Origin: Pseudomonas tensinigenes
Lineage (GTDB): Bacteria; Pseudomonadota; Gammaproteobacteria; Pseudomonadales; Pseudomonadaceae
Direction of reading: 5' to 3'
DNA: 64,000 nucleotides
Assembly: GCF_014268445.2 (NCBI RefSeq)
Contig: NZ_CP077089.1
Coordinates: 3,093,501 to 3,157,500, forward strand
Notes under the pieces: model-generated
Seen by the model: the letters and a program-made list of their open reading frames with translations, nothing else
Databases searched by the model: none
What the model was told of the DNA's origin: nothing
Part shown: positions 1 through 9,432 of the stretch, piece by piece
Layout of the letters: each line of letters starts with the position of its first letter
Numbering within the stretch: position 1 is the stretch's first letter
Position numbers and translations under genes: made by a program

Positions 1-2
1 AC

Positions 3-635
3 ATCGCCAACCAGATTGCCGAGTTCCCCGAATCGGCTGTGTTCGAGAATCCTGAGCTGTACCCGGATCGGCTGGTGCGCAAGCCGGATGGCTCCATCGA
101 TCACATCGTCACCGGCCTGGCCAACCTCGGCAAGATCAAGACCAACGGCGTCGACGTCAGCTTCGATTACCGTTTGCCGAGCACGCCGTACGGAAACTTC
201 GGCATCGGCCTGCAAGGCACTTACGTCACCCGTTATGACTATCAGCAGCAACTCAAGGGCGACTATATCGACAAGCTGGGCGATTTCCGTGGCGGTGACT
301 TTGCCTCGGCGGGTGCCGTGGCGCGCTGGCGCCACAGCCTGACCGGCAGCTGGAATTACGGCCCGTTCGGCGCCGCGCTCACCAACCGCTACACCAGCGG
401 TTACCACGACTCCGATCGCGACACCCACGATTACGTCGGCTCGTACAACGTCTGGGATCTGGCCGGTACTTACACCTGGCGCAAGACCCTGAGCGTGACC
501 CTTGGCGCGAAAAACCTGTTCGACCGCGAGCCACCGTTCAGCAACCAGACCTACACGTTCCAGAGCGGCTACGACCCGAAATATGGCGATCCGTTTGGGC
601 GGACGCTGTACACGCGGGTCAGTTACAAGTTTTGA
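3..635 (+). CDS. TonB-dependent receptor, C-terminal part (gene enters from the left)
   Basis: Open in frame from the window edge to the TGA at 633-635, so the start and the plug domain lie outside. The visible ~210 residues show the alternating aromatic/polar strands of an outer-membrane beta-barrel, the late receptor motif LGAKNLFDREPPF, and a C-terminal phenylalanine (YTRVSYKF) as expected for BAM recognition. TonB-dependent receptors take up siderophores, cobalamin or other scarce ligands across the outer membrane using TonB energy. The ligand cannot be told from the barrel end. The next genes on the same strand encode a peptide/microcin C-type ABC importer, so receptor and importer may handle the same peptide-like ligand. 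That is inference from position only, since 226 nt with a REP pair lie between them. Confidence 0.9.
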   Translation: MANQIAEFPESAVFENPELYPDRLVRKPDGSIDHIVTGLANLGKIKTNGVDVSFDYRLPSTPYGNFGIGLQGTYVTRYDYQQQLKGDYIDKLGDFRGGDFASAGAVARWRHSLTGSWNYGPFGAALTNRYTSGYHDSDRDTHDYVGSYNVWDLAGTYTWRKTLSVTLGAKNLFDREPPFSNQTYTFQSGYDPKYGDPFGRTLYTRVSYKF

Positions 636-861
636 AAATGCTCAGAGATGGCGGGTTTTAGTCACCTATTGATCTAAAGCACGCCCTATAAAAATCGCCG
701 GCCTGTTGCACATCACAGGTAGGCAGGATGTGTGGTGACTGGCCCGGCGTTATCGCGAGCAGGCTCACTCCTACATTGGATTTGTGTTCACCGCAGACCC
801 TTGTAGGAGTGAGCCTGCTCGCGATGAGGCCAGTAGCAGCACCGTGTAAAAGGATCTGCCC
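636..861. other. Intergenic region between TonB receptor and yejA
   Basis: It holds no open frame of note. A REP doublet occupies 752-825. The ATG of yejA at 862 is preceded by AAAAGGATCTGCCC, which has an AAGGA ribosome binding site about 8 nt away. No clear intrinsic terminator with a T-run was seen, so the REP pair may mark the end of the receptor transcript. Confidence 0.6.
752..825. repeat. REP doublet (REPIN), TGTAGGAGTGAGCCTGCTCGCGAT type
   Basis: Two inverted copies of a 24-nt REP, TGTAGGAGTGAGCCTGCT followed by CGCGAT, are separated by about 26 nt. Each copy is itself partly palindromic (GAGC...GCTC). This is the pseudomonad REP doublet mobilised in trans by RAYT transposases; no RAYT gene lies in the window. 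The same sub-type recurs inside cobN at 28564-28652. Confidence 0.9.
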
Positions 862-2703
862 ATGTTCTCCAGGCTCATTTTATTCAGCGCATGTGCGCTA
901 TTAACCCCGTTCAGTTGGGCCGCCCCGCAACCGGCGTTAACGGTCTACGGCGAACCCGCCAAATACGCCCCCGACTTCCAGCACCTGGCCTACGCCAATC
1001 CCGACGCACCGAAGGGCGGCAGCCTGCGCCGTTCTTCGCTGGAAAGCGGCCCGTTCGATCACCTGATGCCTTACACCGACAAAGGCACCGGCGTGGCCGA
1101 TATCGATGGCTGGCTCTACGCGCCACTGGCCTATCGCAGCAAGGACGAGCCCTACAGCGTCTACGGTCTGGTGGCGCAGCAGATGGAGCTGGATCCGGAT
1201 CGCCGCTGGATCCGCTTCTATCTGAACCCGAAGGCACGCTTCGACGACGGCACGCCGATCACTGCCGAAGACGTGCGCTACACCTTCAACCTGTTCATCA
1301 CCCAGGGCAGCCTCAAATACCGCCAGCAGTTTCGCGATGTCGCTGAAGTCGTCGTGGAGTCGCCGACACAAGTGCGCTTCCTCTTCAAGAACAACGACAG
1401 CCGCACCTTGCCGCTGGACCTGGCGACACTGCCGGTGCTGCCCGAACATTGGTGGCGGACTCGTGATTTCGCCGAGGGCGGCGGTTTCGAAATTCCGCCG
1501 GGCAGTGGCCCGTATCGCATCAGCGCGGTGGATGCCGGGCGCAGCGTGAAATTCCAGCGGGTGCAGGACTGGTGGGCCAAGGATCTGCCGATCACCCGTG
1601 GGCTGTACAACTTCGATCAGTTAAGCGTGGAGTTCTTCGCCGACACCGACGTGTCGCGGCAGGTGCTCAAGGCCGGCGGCTTCGATTACAACCGCGAGTT
1701 CTCCGCCACCAGTTTCACCATCGGTTACGCGGGCGCTGCACTCGAGCAAGGCAAATTGCTTCGTGAACATCTCGCACCCGGTGCTGCGCAAGGCGCGCAG
1801 GGCTTTGTGTTCAACCTGCAAAAACCGCTGTTTCAGGATCGCCGGGTGCGTCAGGCCATCGCCATGCTTTGGGATTTCGAATGGAGCAACCGGCAAATGA
1901 TGCGCAGCATGTACCTGCGTCAGCGCAGCTTCTTCTCGCACAGCGCACTGGCGGCCACTGCATTGCCGGATGCCGAAGAGCTGAAGATTCTTGAGCCGTT
2001 GCGCGGAAAGATTCCCGATGAAGTGTTCACCACGGTGTTTGAAGCACCGAAAACCGACGGCAGTGGCAATATCCGCGCTGAACAACTACAAGCGCTGAAA
2101 CTGCTGGAGGCCGCTGGCTGGAAACCTCAGGGCGATCAGTTGGTGAACGCCAATGGTGAGCCGCTGCACTTCACGTTTCTCAACGGTCAGAAAGGTTTCG
2201 AACGGCTGTTATTGCCGTTCAAACGCAACCTGGCGCAAATCGGCATCGGCTTCGATATTCGCCAGGTCGACACCGCGCAATACACCAACCGCGTGCGCAA
2301 TCGCGACTACGACATGATCGTCGCCGGTTACCCGGTGAGTCAGGCACCGGGGCGCGAGATGTTCAATTACTTCGGCTCCGACGGTGCCGCTGATCCCGGC
2401 TCGAACAATTACATGGTGCTGCGCGATCCGGCCGTCGATGCACTGCTCGAAGGGTTGGTGCAGGCCGACAATCGCCAGAGTCTGCTGCGTCACGCCCATG
2501 CACTGGATCGAGTGTTGCAATGGGGCTACTACTGGGTGCCCAACTATTACCCGCCGGGGATTTCCACGGTGTGGTGGAACCGCTTCGGCCGGCCGGCGAT
2601 TGCGCCGCTGTACGACGCCGGTCTCGACACTTGGTGGGAAATCAGCCCGACCGCACTGACCACTACTCAGATGCCCAAGGAGTACAGCCATGTGGGGTTA
2701 TAG
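862..2703 (+). CDS. yejA: YejA-type periplasmic peptide-binding protein, copy 1
   Basis: 613 aa. It is a solute-binding protein of the extracellular family 5 (SBP_bac_5), the extracytoplasmic receptor of a YejABEF importer. An N-terminal signal peptide ([14 protein letters not shown], then a cut near FSWA/AP) sends it to the periplasm. The body matches Yej[20 protein letters not shown] at the mature N-terminus, then GSGPYRI and [16 protein letters not shown]. YejABEF of enterobacteria imports oligopeptides and the peptide-nucleotide antibiotic microcin C. In P. aeruginosa the related Npp system takes up uridyl-peptide antibiotics. The gene overlaps yejB by 14 nt, so the two are translationally coupled. 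A paralogue of 622 aa is at 58006-59874. The real ligand here is unknown. Confidence 0.92.
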   Translation: MFSRLILFSACALLTPFSWAAPQPALTVYGEPAKYAPDFQHLAYANPDAPKGGSLRRSSLESGPFDHLMPYTDKGTGVADIDGWLYAPLAYRSKDEPYSVYGLVAQQMELDPDRRWIRFYLNPKARFDDGTPITAEDVRYTFNLFITQGSLKYRQQFRDVAEVVVESPTQVRFLFKNNDSRTLPLDLATLPVLPEHWWRTRDFAEGGGFEIPPGSGPYRISAVDAGRSVKFQRVQDWWAKDLPITRGLYNFDQLSVEFFADTDVSRQVLKAGGFDYNREFSATSFTIGYAGAALEQGKLLREHLAPGAAQGAQGFVFNLQKPLFQDRRVRQAIAMLWDFEWSNRQMMRSMYLRQRSFFSHSALAATALPDAEELKILEPLRGKIPDEVFTTVFEAPKTDGSGNIRAEQLQALKLLEAAGWKPQGDQLVNANGEPLHFTFLNGQKGFERLLLPFKRNLAQIGIGFDIRQVDTAQYTNRVRNRDYDMIVAGYPVSQAPGREMFNYFGSDGAADPGSNNYMVLRDPAVDALLEGLVQADNRQSLLRHAHALDRVLQWGYYWVPNYYPPGISTVWWNRFGRPAIAPLYDAGLDTWWEISPTALTTTQMPKEYSHVGL

Positions 2704-3754
2704 CCTGCGGCGTCTGCTGCTGATCGTGCCGACCTTGCTGGCGATCCTGCTGGTCAATTTTGTCATCGTGCAAGCCGCGCCCGGTGGCCCGGTCGAGCAG
2801 GCCATTGCACGCTTGCAGGGAATTGGCGTCGGCGCGGCAGTGGGCTCCAGCCATGTAGAAACGATCGGTGGCGAATCCCGCGCGACCCGTGGGCTGGACC
2901 CGAAACTGGTGGCTGATATCGAGCGTCAGTACGGCTTCGATAAACCCGCCAGCGAGCGCTTGTGGCTGATGCTCAAAAGCTATGCGCAACTGGATTTCGG
3001 TCAGAGTTTCTTTCGCGGTGCCAGCGTCACCGAATTGATCTGGCAGAAACTGCCGGTGACCGTTTCGCTGGGTCTGTGGGCGACGTTGATCACCTATCTG
3101 GTGTCGATTCCGCTGGGCATTCGCAAAGCCGTACACAACGGCTCGGCGTTCGATGTCTGGAGCAGCGTGGCGATCATCATCGGTTATGCGCTGCCGGGAT
3201 TTCTCTTTGCGCTGCTGCTGATCGTGGTGTTTGCCGGTGGCACGGCGCTGGACTGGTTTCCGGTGCGCGGGCTGGTCTCGGACAACTTCGCCGAGCTGTC
3301 GCCGTGGGCCAAGGTGGCTGACTATTTCTGGCACTTGGTGCTGCCGGTGATTGCCCTGGTTATCGGCGGTTTTGCCACGTTGACGATCCTCACCAAGAAC
3401 AGTTTTCTCAACGAGATCTCACGGCTGTACGTGGTGACCGCGCGTGCCAAAGGACTGAGTCAAAGGCAGGTGTTGTACGGCCATGTGTTTCGCAATGCGA
3501 TGCTGCTGGTCGTCGCCGGTTTGCCGCAAGCATTGGTGACGGTGTTTTTCGGCGGCTCGTTGCTGATCGAAGTGATCTTTTCCCTCGATGGTCTCGGTCG
3601 CCTGAGCTACGAAGCGGCGGTCGCCCGCGATTACCCGGTGGTGTTCGGCTCGCTGTTCATCTTCACCTTGTTCGGCCTGCTGATAAAACTGCTCGGCGAC
3701 CTTTGCTACACGCTGGTCGACCCGCGCATCGACTTCACCGCGAGGGCTGCCTGA
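2690..3754 (+). CDS. yejB: YejB-type inner-membrane permease, copy 1
   Basis: 354 aa. It is a BPD-type permease (DppB/OppB family) of the YejABEF importer. A first membrane segment ([19 protein letters not shown]) is followed by a long periplasmic loop. The permease core has several hydrophobic helices, and the cytoplasmic EAA-type loop ([21 protein letters not shown]) docks the ATPase. The ATG lies 14 nt inside yejA, and the TGA shares its last base with the ATG of yejE (TGATG), so translation is coupled on both sides. It forms a heterodimeric channel with YejE. Copy 2 is at 56945-58006. Confidence 0.93.
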   Translation: MWGYSLRRLLLIVPTLLAILLVNFVIVQAAPGGPVEQAIARLQGIGVGAAVGSSHVETIGGESRATRGLDPKLVADIERQYGFDKPASERLWLMLKSYAQLDFGQSFFRGASVTELIWQKLPVTVSLGLWATLITYLVSIPLGIRKAVHNGSAFDVWSSVAIIIGYALPGFLFALLLIVVFAGGTALDWFPVRGLVSDNFAELSPWAKVADYFWHLVLPVIALVIGGFATLTILTKNSFLNEISRLYVVTARAKGLSQRQVLYGHVFRNAMLLVVAGLPQALVTVFFGGSLLIEVIFSLDGLGRLSYEAAVARDYPVVFGSLFIFTLFGLLIKLLGDLCYTLVDPRIDFTARAA

Positions 3755-4776
3755 TGCTGACGTTATCTCCAATCGGCCAGCGCCGCTGGGCGCGCTTCAA
3801 GGCGCATCGCCGCGGCTGGTGGTCGCTGTGGCTGTTTATCTTGTTGTTTGGCGTGAGCCTTGGCGGGGAACTGGTGGCCAATGACAAACCGCTGCTGGTG
3901 GCGTATCAGGGCGACTGGTATTTCCCGGCGTTCAAGCGCTACACCGAGCAGGATTTCGGTGGTGAGTTGCCGTTTCAACCGGACTATCGCAGCGCGCAGG
4001 TGCGGCAATTAATAGAGGGGCAGGGCGGGCGGATGTGGTTTGCGCCGATTCCGTTCGCGTTCGACACGGTCAATTACGACCTGACGGAACCGGCACCGAG
4101 TCCGCCCAGTAGCGAGAACTGGCTGGGCACTGATGATCAGGCGCGCGATGTGCTGGCGCGGGTGATTTTCGGCACACGTGTATCGCTGCTGTTTGCCTTG
4201 GCGCTGACGGCGGCGAGTGCAGTGATTGGCATCGCTGCCGGCGCGTTGCAGGGTTACTACGGCGGTTGGGTCGACTTGATCGGTCAGCGCTTGCTGGAGG
4301 TCTGGTCGGGGCTGCCGGTGTTGTACCTGCTGATCATTCTGTCCGGGTTCGTCGAGCCGAATTTCTGGTGGTTGCTGGGGATCATGGCGCTGTTTTCCTG
4401 GTTGAGCCTGGTCGATGTGGTGCGGGCCGAGTTCCTGCGCAGTCGCGGTCTGGAATATGTGAAAGCAGCGCGGGCGCTGGGTGTCGGCGATGCGCAAGTG
4501 ATCGTTCGGCACATCCTGCCCAATGCCATGAGCGCAACGCTGACTTATCTGCCGTTCATTCTCACTGGGGCAATCGCAACCTTGTCCGGGCTGGATTTTC
4601 TCGGTTTCGGCATGCCGGCCGGCAGCGCGTCGTTGGGCGAGTTGATCGGTCAGGGCAAGAGCAATCTGCAAGCGCCGTGGCTGGGCTTGACCGCTTTCTT
4701 TGCCTTGGCGCTGATCCTTTCATTGCTGGTATTCATCGGCGAGGCCTGCCGCGATGCGTTTGATCCGAGGACTTGA
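3754..4776 (+). CDS. yejE: YejE-type inner-membrane permease, copy 1
   Basis: 340 aa. It is the second permease (DppC/OppC family) of the Yej importer. The chosen start ([16 protein letters not shown]) is the ATG that overlaps the yejB stop as TGATG. The paralogous operon has the same arrangement, whereas an upstream in-frame ATG would lie deep inside yejB. The N-terminal segment is followed by a large periplasmic insertion containing SSENWLGTDDQARDVLARVI, a hallmark of the OppC group. The helices and the EAA loop (EYVKAARALGVGDAQVIVRHILPNA) come after it. Copy 2 is at 55923-56945. Confidence 0.93.
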   Translation: MLTLSPIGQRRWARFKAHRRGWWSLWLFILLFGVSLGGELVANDKPLLVAYQGDWYFPAFKRYTEQDFGGELPFQPDYRSAQVRQLIEGQGGRMWFAPIPFAFDTVNYDLTEPAPSPPSSENWLGTDDQARDVLARVIFGTRVSLLFALALTAASAVIGIAAGALQGYYGGWVDLIGQRLLEVWSGLPVLYLLIILSGFVEPNFWWLLGIMALFSWLSLVDVVRAEFLRSRGLEYVKAARALGVGDAQVIVRHILPNAMSATLTYLPFILTGAIATLSGLDFLGFGMPAGSASLGELIGQGKSNLQAPWLGLTAFFALALILSLLVFIGEACRDAFDPRT

Positions 4777-4777
4777 G

Positions 4778-6397
4778 ATGCCTGAACATCTGATCGAAAT
4801 ACGCGACCTGCGCGTCGCGTTCAATGGCCAGGCCGTGGTGCACGGCATCGACCTTGATATCCGCCCCGGCGAATGTCTGGCGCTGGTTGGAGAATCCGGC
4901 TCCGGTAAATCGGTGACGGCGCATAGCATTCTGCAATTGCTTGACCCGGCCATCAGCCGGATCGACGGCAGCATCCGTTATGCTGGCGAAGAGCTGCTTG
5001 GCGTGCATGAGCGCTACTTGCGGCAATTGCGGGGCAACCGCATCGCGATGATTTTTCAGGAGCCGATGAGTTCACTGAATCCTTTGCACACGATTGAGCG
5101 GCAACTGGGCGAAAGCCTTGCGCTGCACAAGGGGCTGGCCGGGGCGGCGGCGCGCCAACGGATTTTGGAGCTGCTGGAATTGGTCGGTATTCAACATCCG
5201 CGCGAACGGCTCAAGGCCTATCCGCATCAACTGTCGGGCGGACAACGGCAACGGGTGATGATCGCCATGGCGCTGGCCTGCGAGCCGCAGTTGCTGATCG
5301 CCGACGAGCCGACTACGGCGCTGGACGTGACCGTGCAACGCAAGATTTTGTTGCTGCTCAAAGAACTGCAGGAGCGGCTGGGCATGGCGTTGTTGATCAT
5401 CAGTCATGATCTGAATCTGGTGCGAAACATCGCTCAGCAGGTGGCGGTCATGCGCGGCGGTCTGATCGTCGAACAGGCGTCGTGTGAACAGTTGTTCAGT
5501 TCGCCGCAACATCCTTACAGCATCGAATTGCTCAACGCTGAACCGGGTGGCGAAGCGTTGAGCCGGGAGCCCGCCGAGGATTTGCTGGAGGTGCGTGATC
5601 TCAATGTACGCTTTCGTTTGGGCGGCGGATGGCTGCGCGCGAAGTCGTACTTGCACGCGGTCAACGGCATTGACTTGAATCTTCAGCGCGGCAAAACCTT
5701 GGGGATTGTCGGCGAATCCGGTTCCGGCAAGTCGACGCTGGGCCAGGCGATTCTGCGTTTGCTCGATGCTCAAGGCAGTATTCGCTTTCAAGGCGAGGCG
5801 CTGGAGCACTTGAGCGGCAAACAACTCCGGCCACTGCGCAAACGCCTGCAAGTGGTGTTTCAGGATCCGTTTGGCAGCCTCAGTCCGCGCCTGTGTGTGG
5901 AGCAGATCATCGCTGAAGGTTTACAGGTGCACAGCGATTTGACCGCCAGCGAGCGCGAGAGCGCAGTGATCGATGTGCTGCGTGAAGTCGGTCTCGATCC
6001 GGCCACCCGCCATCGCTATCCCCACGAGTTTTCCGGCGGGCAGCGGCAACGCATCGCCATTGCCCGGGCGCTGGTGCTCAAGCCCGACTTGATCCTGCTG
6101 GATGAACCGACGTCGGCACTGGATCGCACGGTGCAGAAGCAGATCGTGGCTTTGCTGCGGCGTTTGCAGGCGGAACACGGCTTGACCTATCTGTTCATCA
6201 GCCACGATCTGGCGGTGGTGCGCGCGTTGGCCCATGACTTGATTGTGATGAAGGACGGTGAAGTGGTGGAGCGTGGCGAGACGAATGCGCTGTTTCATGC
6301 CGCGCAGCATTCGTATACCCGGGAGTTGCTGGCCGCTTCGTTCACTGACGACCCCATATCAAATGTGGGAGCGAGCCTGCTCGCGAATGCGATGTGA
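4778..6397 (+). CDS. yejF: YejF-type double ABC ATPase, copy 1, with REP-encoded C-terminus
   Basis: 539 aa if translation starts at the ATG at 4778 ([13 protein letters not shown]), which aligns with the copy 2 start; an ATG at 4754 would lie inside yejE. The protein is two fused ATPase halves that power the Yej importer. Half 1 has Walker A GESGSGKS at 38-45, LSGGQRQR, and DEPTTALD. Half 2 has a second GESGSGKST near 311-319, a FSGGQRQR signature and DEPTSALD. The last ~10 residues ([11 protein letters not shown]) and the stop are encoded by the left half of a REP doublet beginning at 6364. The conserved ATPase fold is complete before this point, so activity is probably kept. The tail looks like a replaced C-terminus. 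Confidence 0.92.
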   Translation: MPEHLIEIRDLRVAFNGQAVVHGIDLDIRPGECLALVGESGSGKSVTAHSILQLLDPAISRIDGSIRYAGEELLGVHERYLRQLRGNRIAMIFQEPMSSLNPLHTIERQLGESLALHKGLAGAAARQRILELLELVGIQHPRERLKAYPHQLSGGQRQRVMIAMALACEPQLLIADEPTTALDVTVQRKILLLLKELQERLGMALLIISHDLNLVRNIAQQVAVMRGGLIVEQASCEQLFSSPQHPYSIELLNAEPGGEALSREPAEDLLEVRDLNVRFRLGGGWLRAKSYLHAVNGIDLNLQRGKTLGIVGESGSGKSTLGQAILRLLDAQGSIRFQGEALEHLSGKQLRPLRKRLQVVFQDPFGSLSPRLCVEQIIAEGLQVHSDLTASERESAVIDVLREVGLDPATRHRYPHEFSGGQRQRIAIARALVLKPDLILLDEPTSALDRTVQKQIVALLRRLQAEHGLTYLFISHDLAVVRALAHDLIVMKDGEVVERGETNALFHAAQHSYTRELLAASFTDDPISNVGASLLANAM

Positions 6398-6453
6398 CAG
6401 GTAACGGTGATGTCGACTGAGTTGACGCCTTCGCGAGCAAGCTCGCTCCCACA
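6364..6453. repeat. REP doublet overlapping the 3' end of yejF
   Basis: Left REP TGTGGGAGCGAGCCTGCTCG is followed, after ~44 nt, by an inverted partner (TTCGCGAGCAAGCTCGCTCC). The left copy is read through by yejF and supplies its last codons; the TGA at 6395-6397 lies just past the left REP. Confidence 0.9.
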
Positions 6454-6492
6454 GGTCTTGGGTGCGAGCAGTAATCCTCAGCGCTCGAATGT

Positions 6493-6523
6493 AAAAATCC
6501 CGCCATGAAGGCGGGATTTTTGT
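6493..6523. terminator. Bidirectional intrinsic terminator between yejF and the SCP2 gene
   Basis: AAAAATCCCGCC, loop ATGAA, then GGCGGGATTTTT. This is a perfect GC stem with A-tract and T-tract flanks, so it can end both the rightward yejABEF transcript and the leftward SCP2 transcript. Confidence 0.85.
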
Positions 6524-6540
6524 GTCACTGAACGTCGCTA

Positions 6541-6858
6541 TTACGACGGGAACAGCTCGGACAGTTTCATCGACAGCATCATGTCGCCTTCAACGCGCAG
6601 CTTGCCGCCCATGAAAGCCTGCATGCCGTCGGTTTCACCGCTGACGATACCTTTCAGGGTTTCGCTGTCCAGCACCAGCGTGCAGTTGGCGTCCGGGTTT
6701 TCGCCTTCCTGGATGTCGCAAGTGCCGTCTTTGACGATCAGCGAGTACTGCTTGTCTTCGTCAGTGATGTTGAAACCGAAGACCAGATCCAGACCGGCAG
6801 CAGCGGCTGGGTTGAACTTGGCTTGCATTTCTTTTACGGCATCGGCTACGGAGGTCAT
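6541..6858 (-). CDS. SCP2 sterol-binding domain protein
   Basis: 105 aa from the ATG at 6858 (MTSVADAVKEMQAKFNP), which has AAAGGA about 8 nt upstream; a longer in-frame start lacks one. It has the single SCP2 fold, which binds lipids or acyl-CoA in a hydrophobic tunnel. Visible marks are the central strand segment YSLIVKDGTCDIQEGENPDAN and the C-terminal GEMTDGMQAF-like region followed by GGKLRVEGDMMLSMKLSELF, typical of this family. It is cytosolic, with no signal peptide. It lies 63 nt downstream of the histidine phosphatase gene and is probably co-transcribed with it. The biological ligand is unknown. Confidence 0.88.
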   Translation of the reverse strand: MTSVADAVKEMQAKFNPAAAAGLDLVFGFNITDEDKQYSLIVKDGTCDIQEGENPDANCTLVLDSETLKGIVSGETDGMQAFMGGKLRVEGDMMLSMKLSELFPS

Positions 6859-6921
6859 GGTTCGATCCTTTCTTGGTAATAGGAGCTGGTTGATTACAGC
6901 AAGGTTCACAGCTAACCGGAC

Positions 6922-7632
6922 TCAGCGGAAAGTGATGAGTTCCGGAGCCTTCAACAACTGCAGATGCACATGACTGTTGAAGGAGGCCAAAGCCACCTCG
7001 CGACCGCGGAACTTCAGCTGGTTGAGCGAGGTGTTGACGATTTGCCAGTTCAATTCAAAGGCCTGTTTCGCAGGCATTTGCGTAATGAGGTGGAGCAGGG
7101 CAGTGATGGTGCCGCCGGAGGTGAACACGGCGATTTTCTGATTTTTATCGGCCAGATCGAGTATGCGCTGCAGCCCGGCCTGAACCCGTTCGACGAAACC
7201 CAGCCAGCTTTCCAGCCCCGGTGTGTCATAAGTGCCGGCCAGCCAGCGCTCGATGATCAGGGCGAAAATGCGTTGGAATTCACCACGGTTCTGCGCGGCG
7301 TTGCGCAGGATGTCGAGAGCTTCCGGCTCGTCTGCCAGCATGTCCGGGAGCAGGGCGCGGATCACCGCGTCGGCATCGAACTCGTTGAAGGCGGAATCGG
7401 TTTCCAGCGTCGGTACTGGCAGCCCTTTGGCGGTGAATTGCGCCAGCGCGCTGGTGGCCGTGTGCTGCTGGCGACGCAGGTCACCGGCGAGGCAGCGATC
7501 GAAGCTGATACCCAGTTCAGCGAGGTGCTGACCGAGGATTTCTGCCTGGCGCACACCGGTCGGCGACAGGACGTCATAGTCGTCTGCACCAAAGGAGGCC
7601 TGGCCATGTCGAATCAAGTAGATGCTGCCCAC
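6922..7632 (-). CDS. Histidine phosphatase family protein (phosphoglycerate mutase-like)
   Basis: 236 aa from a GTG start. The N-terminal motif YLIRHGQASFG carries the phosphorylated histidine (His9) of the branch 1 histidine phosphatases. A second catalytic histidine is expected in a later GG/H motif; the region VFTSGGTITALLHLI near residue 170 fits this partly, with TSGG in the place where the family has the SHGG turn. The substrate cannot be inferred. It is leftward and followed by the SCP2 gene, so a two-gene unit is likely. Confidence 0.85.
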   Translation of the reverse strand: MGSIYLIRHGQASFGADDYDVLSPTGVRQAEILGQHLAELGISFDRCLAGDLRRQQHTATSALAQFTAKGLPVPTLETDSAFNEFDADAVIRALLPDMLADEPEALDILRNAAQNRGEFQRIFALIIERWLAGTYDTPGLESWLGFVERVQAGLQRILDLADKNQKIAVFTSGGTITALLHLITQMPAKQAFELNWQIVNTSLNQLKFRGREVALASFNSHVHLQLLKAPELITFR

Positions 7633-7837
7633 GTCCGCGTCATCCCGGTACGTTGAAGGTTGTGGCGAGGTTATGAGGATGACGGTTAGCTGTCAATGAA
7701 AAAACATACGCTTGTTTGAAATGCCCGTTACAGGGGTGTTGCCAGAGGTTTCACGGCTGGCCGATGAGCCGGCGCATGGGTATGCTGGAGCCATCCCGCG
7801 TGTGTTTCACATCCACGCACTGTTCTAAGGAGTCTCT

Positions 7838-8869
7838 GTGGAGTTTTTCACCGAATACGCCAGCTTCCTGGCCAAGACCGTCACGTTGGTGATAGCCATT
7901 CTGGTAGTGCTCGCCAGTTTTGCTGCATTGCGTAGCAAGGGCCGGCGCAAATCGGCCGGTCAGTTGCAGGTCAGCAAACTCAATGATTTCTACAAAGGCC
8001 TGCGCGAGCGGCTGGAGCAGACCTTGCTCGACAAGGATCAGTTAAAGGCCTTGCGTAAAGGCGAAGCCAAGTCCGAGAAAAGCGCGAAGAAGCAGAAGAA
8101 ACAACCCGAAGCAAAGTCCCGCGTATTCGTCCTCGATTTCGACGGCGACATCAAAGCCTCGGCCACTGAGAGCCTGCGCCATGAAATCACCGCGCTGCTG
8201 ACCTTGGCCACGGCAAAAGACGAAGTGGTCCTGCGTCTGGAAAGCGGAGGCGGCATGGTCCACAGCTATGGTCTGGCATCGTCGCAACTGGCGCGTATCC
8301 GCGAGGCTGGTGTGCCATTGACCGTGTGCATCGACAAGGTCGCGGCCAGTGGCGGCTACATGATGGCGTGTATCGGCGAGAAGATCATCAGCGCGCCGTT
8401 CGCGATTCTCGGCTCGATCGGCGTGGTCGCTCAACTGCCCAACGTCAACCGCTTGCTGAAAAAGCATGATATCGACTTTGAAGTCCTCACCGCCGGCGAG
8501 TACAAACGCACCCTGACCGTGTTTGGCGAAAACACCGAGAAGGGCCGCGAGAAGTTTCAGGAAGACCTCGACATCACCCATCAACTGTTTAAGAACTTCG
8601 TCGCCCGCTACCGCCCGCAACTGGCTATCGATGATGTGGCCACCGGTGAAGTCTGGCTCGGCGTCGCGGCGCTGGATAAGCAACTGGTCGATGAGCTCAA
8701 GACCAGTGATGAATATTTGGCAGACCGGGCGAAAAAAGCCGAGGTCTATCACCTGCACTACGCCGAGCGCAAAAGCTTGCAGGAGCGTATCGGCATGGCC
8801 GCCAGCGGCTCGGTCGACCGCGTACTGCTGAGCTGGTGGAGTCGCCTGACCCAGCAGCGCTTCTGGTAA
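7838..8869 (+). CDS. sohB: SohB inner-membrane signal-peptide peptidase-like protease
   Basis: 343 aa, starting at GTG (7838) with AAGGAG 6 nt upstream. It belongs to the S49 peptidase family. The sequence shows an N-terminal membrane helix (about residues 12-32), a Lys-rich stretch near 70-95, and a ClpP-like fold. The catalytic Ser171 lies in KVAASGGYMMA and the general-base Lys223 in GEYKRTLTVFGE, the Ser/Lys dyad of SppA/SohB. The family cleaves membrane-embedded or misfolded peptides at the periplasmic face. It is monocistronic, with a strong terminator 13 nt downstream. Confidence 0.93.
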   Translation: MEFFTEYASFLAKTVTLVIAILVVLASFAALRSKGRRKSAGQLQVSKLNDFYKGLRERLEQTLLDKDQLKALRKGEAKSEKSAKKQKKQPEAKSRVFVLDFDGDIKASATESLRHEITALLTLATAKDEVVLRLESGGGMVHSYGLASSQLARIREAGVPLTVCIDKVAASGGYMMACIGEKIISAPFAILGSIGVVAQLPNVNRLLKKHDIDFEVLTAGEYKRTLTVFGENTEKGREKFQEDLDITHQLFKNFVARYRPQLAIDDVATGEVWLGVAALDKQLVDELKTSDEYLADRAKKAEVYHLHYAERKSLQERIGMAASGSVDRVLLSWWSRLTQQRFW

Positions 8870-8882
8870 CTCGAGCAGGCAT

Positions 8883-8917
8883 AAAAAAACGCCGGTCACA
8901 TGACCGGCGTTTTTTTG
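8883..8917. terminator. Bidirectional intrinsic terminator between sohB and the DUF934 gene
   Basis: AAAAAACGCCGGTCA, centre CATG, then TGACCGGCGTTTTTTT: a perfect stem with A- and T-tracts. It serves the convergent sohB (rightward) and cysI-DUF934 (leftward) transcripts. Confidence 0.9.
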
Positions 8918-8937
8918 TCCGCGCTAAACCTGAAGAC

Positions 8938-9432
8938 TTAGCGGCGACGGAACAGCGGCAGTGGTTCGTCAGTGGCAGCCTGATAGGTCACCGAGAAGTC
9001 CTTGAGGCCTTCCAGCGCTTCGTACGGGTCTTTGTCCGCGCGAATGGCAAAGGCATCAAAACCGCAGCGATGCATGTAGAACAGCTGATCGCGCAGCACA
9101 TCGCCAATCGCCCGCAATTCACCTTTGAAACCGTAACGGTCGCGCAGCAGGCGGGCGTTGGAGTAGTTGCGGCCGTCAGTGAACGCCGGGAAGTTCAGGG
9201 CAATCACCTGAAACTCGGCGACGTCTTCACCGATTTCTTCGGCTTCTTCGTCGGCGTCCAGCCAGACACCCAGACCGCCGTCGCGAGCCTTGAGCATGCG
9301 GCTGTGTTCGCGCCACAGTTGCAGCGGCACGATCAGATCGTCGCAGTTACTGATCTCGTCGATGTTGAAATCCTTGGGCAGCAAGTGCCAGGTTTCGTCG
9401 ACGACCTCGTTGTTCTTAATGATTCGCTGCAT
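8938..9432 (-). CDS. DUF934 protein, partner of sulfite/nitrite reductase
   Basis: 164 aa from the ATG at 9432 (MQRIIKNNEVVDETWHLL). The start lies 17 nt inside the 3' end of cysI, so translation is coupled. The family (DUF934) is found almost only next to cysI/nitrite-sulfite reductase genes in proteobacteria. The sequence shows its signatures LWLDADEEAEEIGEDVAEF-like and FPAFTDGRNYSNARLLRDRYGF, then RAIGDVLRDQLFYMHRCGFDAF. It is cytosolic. No enzymatic activity is established; a role in sulfite reduction or siroheme enzyme assembly is an inference from linkage. Confidence 0.9.
   Translation of the reverse strand: MQRIIKNNEVVDETWHLLPKDFNIDEISNCDDLIVPLQLWREHSRMLKARDGGLGVWLDADEEAEEIGEDVAEFQVIALNFPAFTDGRNYSNARLLRDRYGFKGELRAIGDVLRDQLFYMHRCGFDAFAIRADKDPYEALEGLKDFSVTYQAATDEPLPLFRRR

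Noticed and set aside
752..825. REP hairpins as CRISPR-like repeats
   Set aside because: REPs are scattered inverted pairs, not regularly spaced direct repeats; no spacers or cas genes are present.
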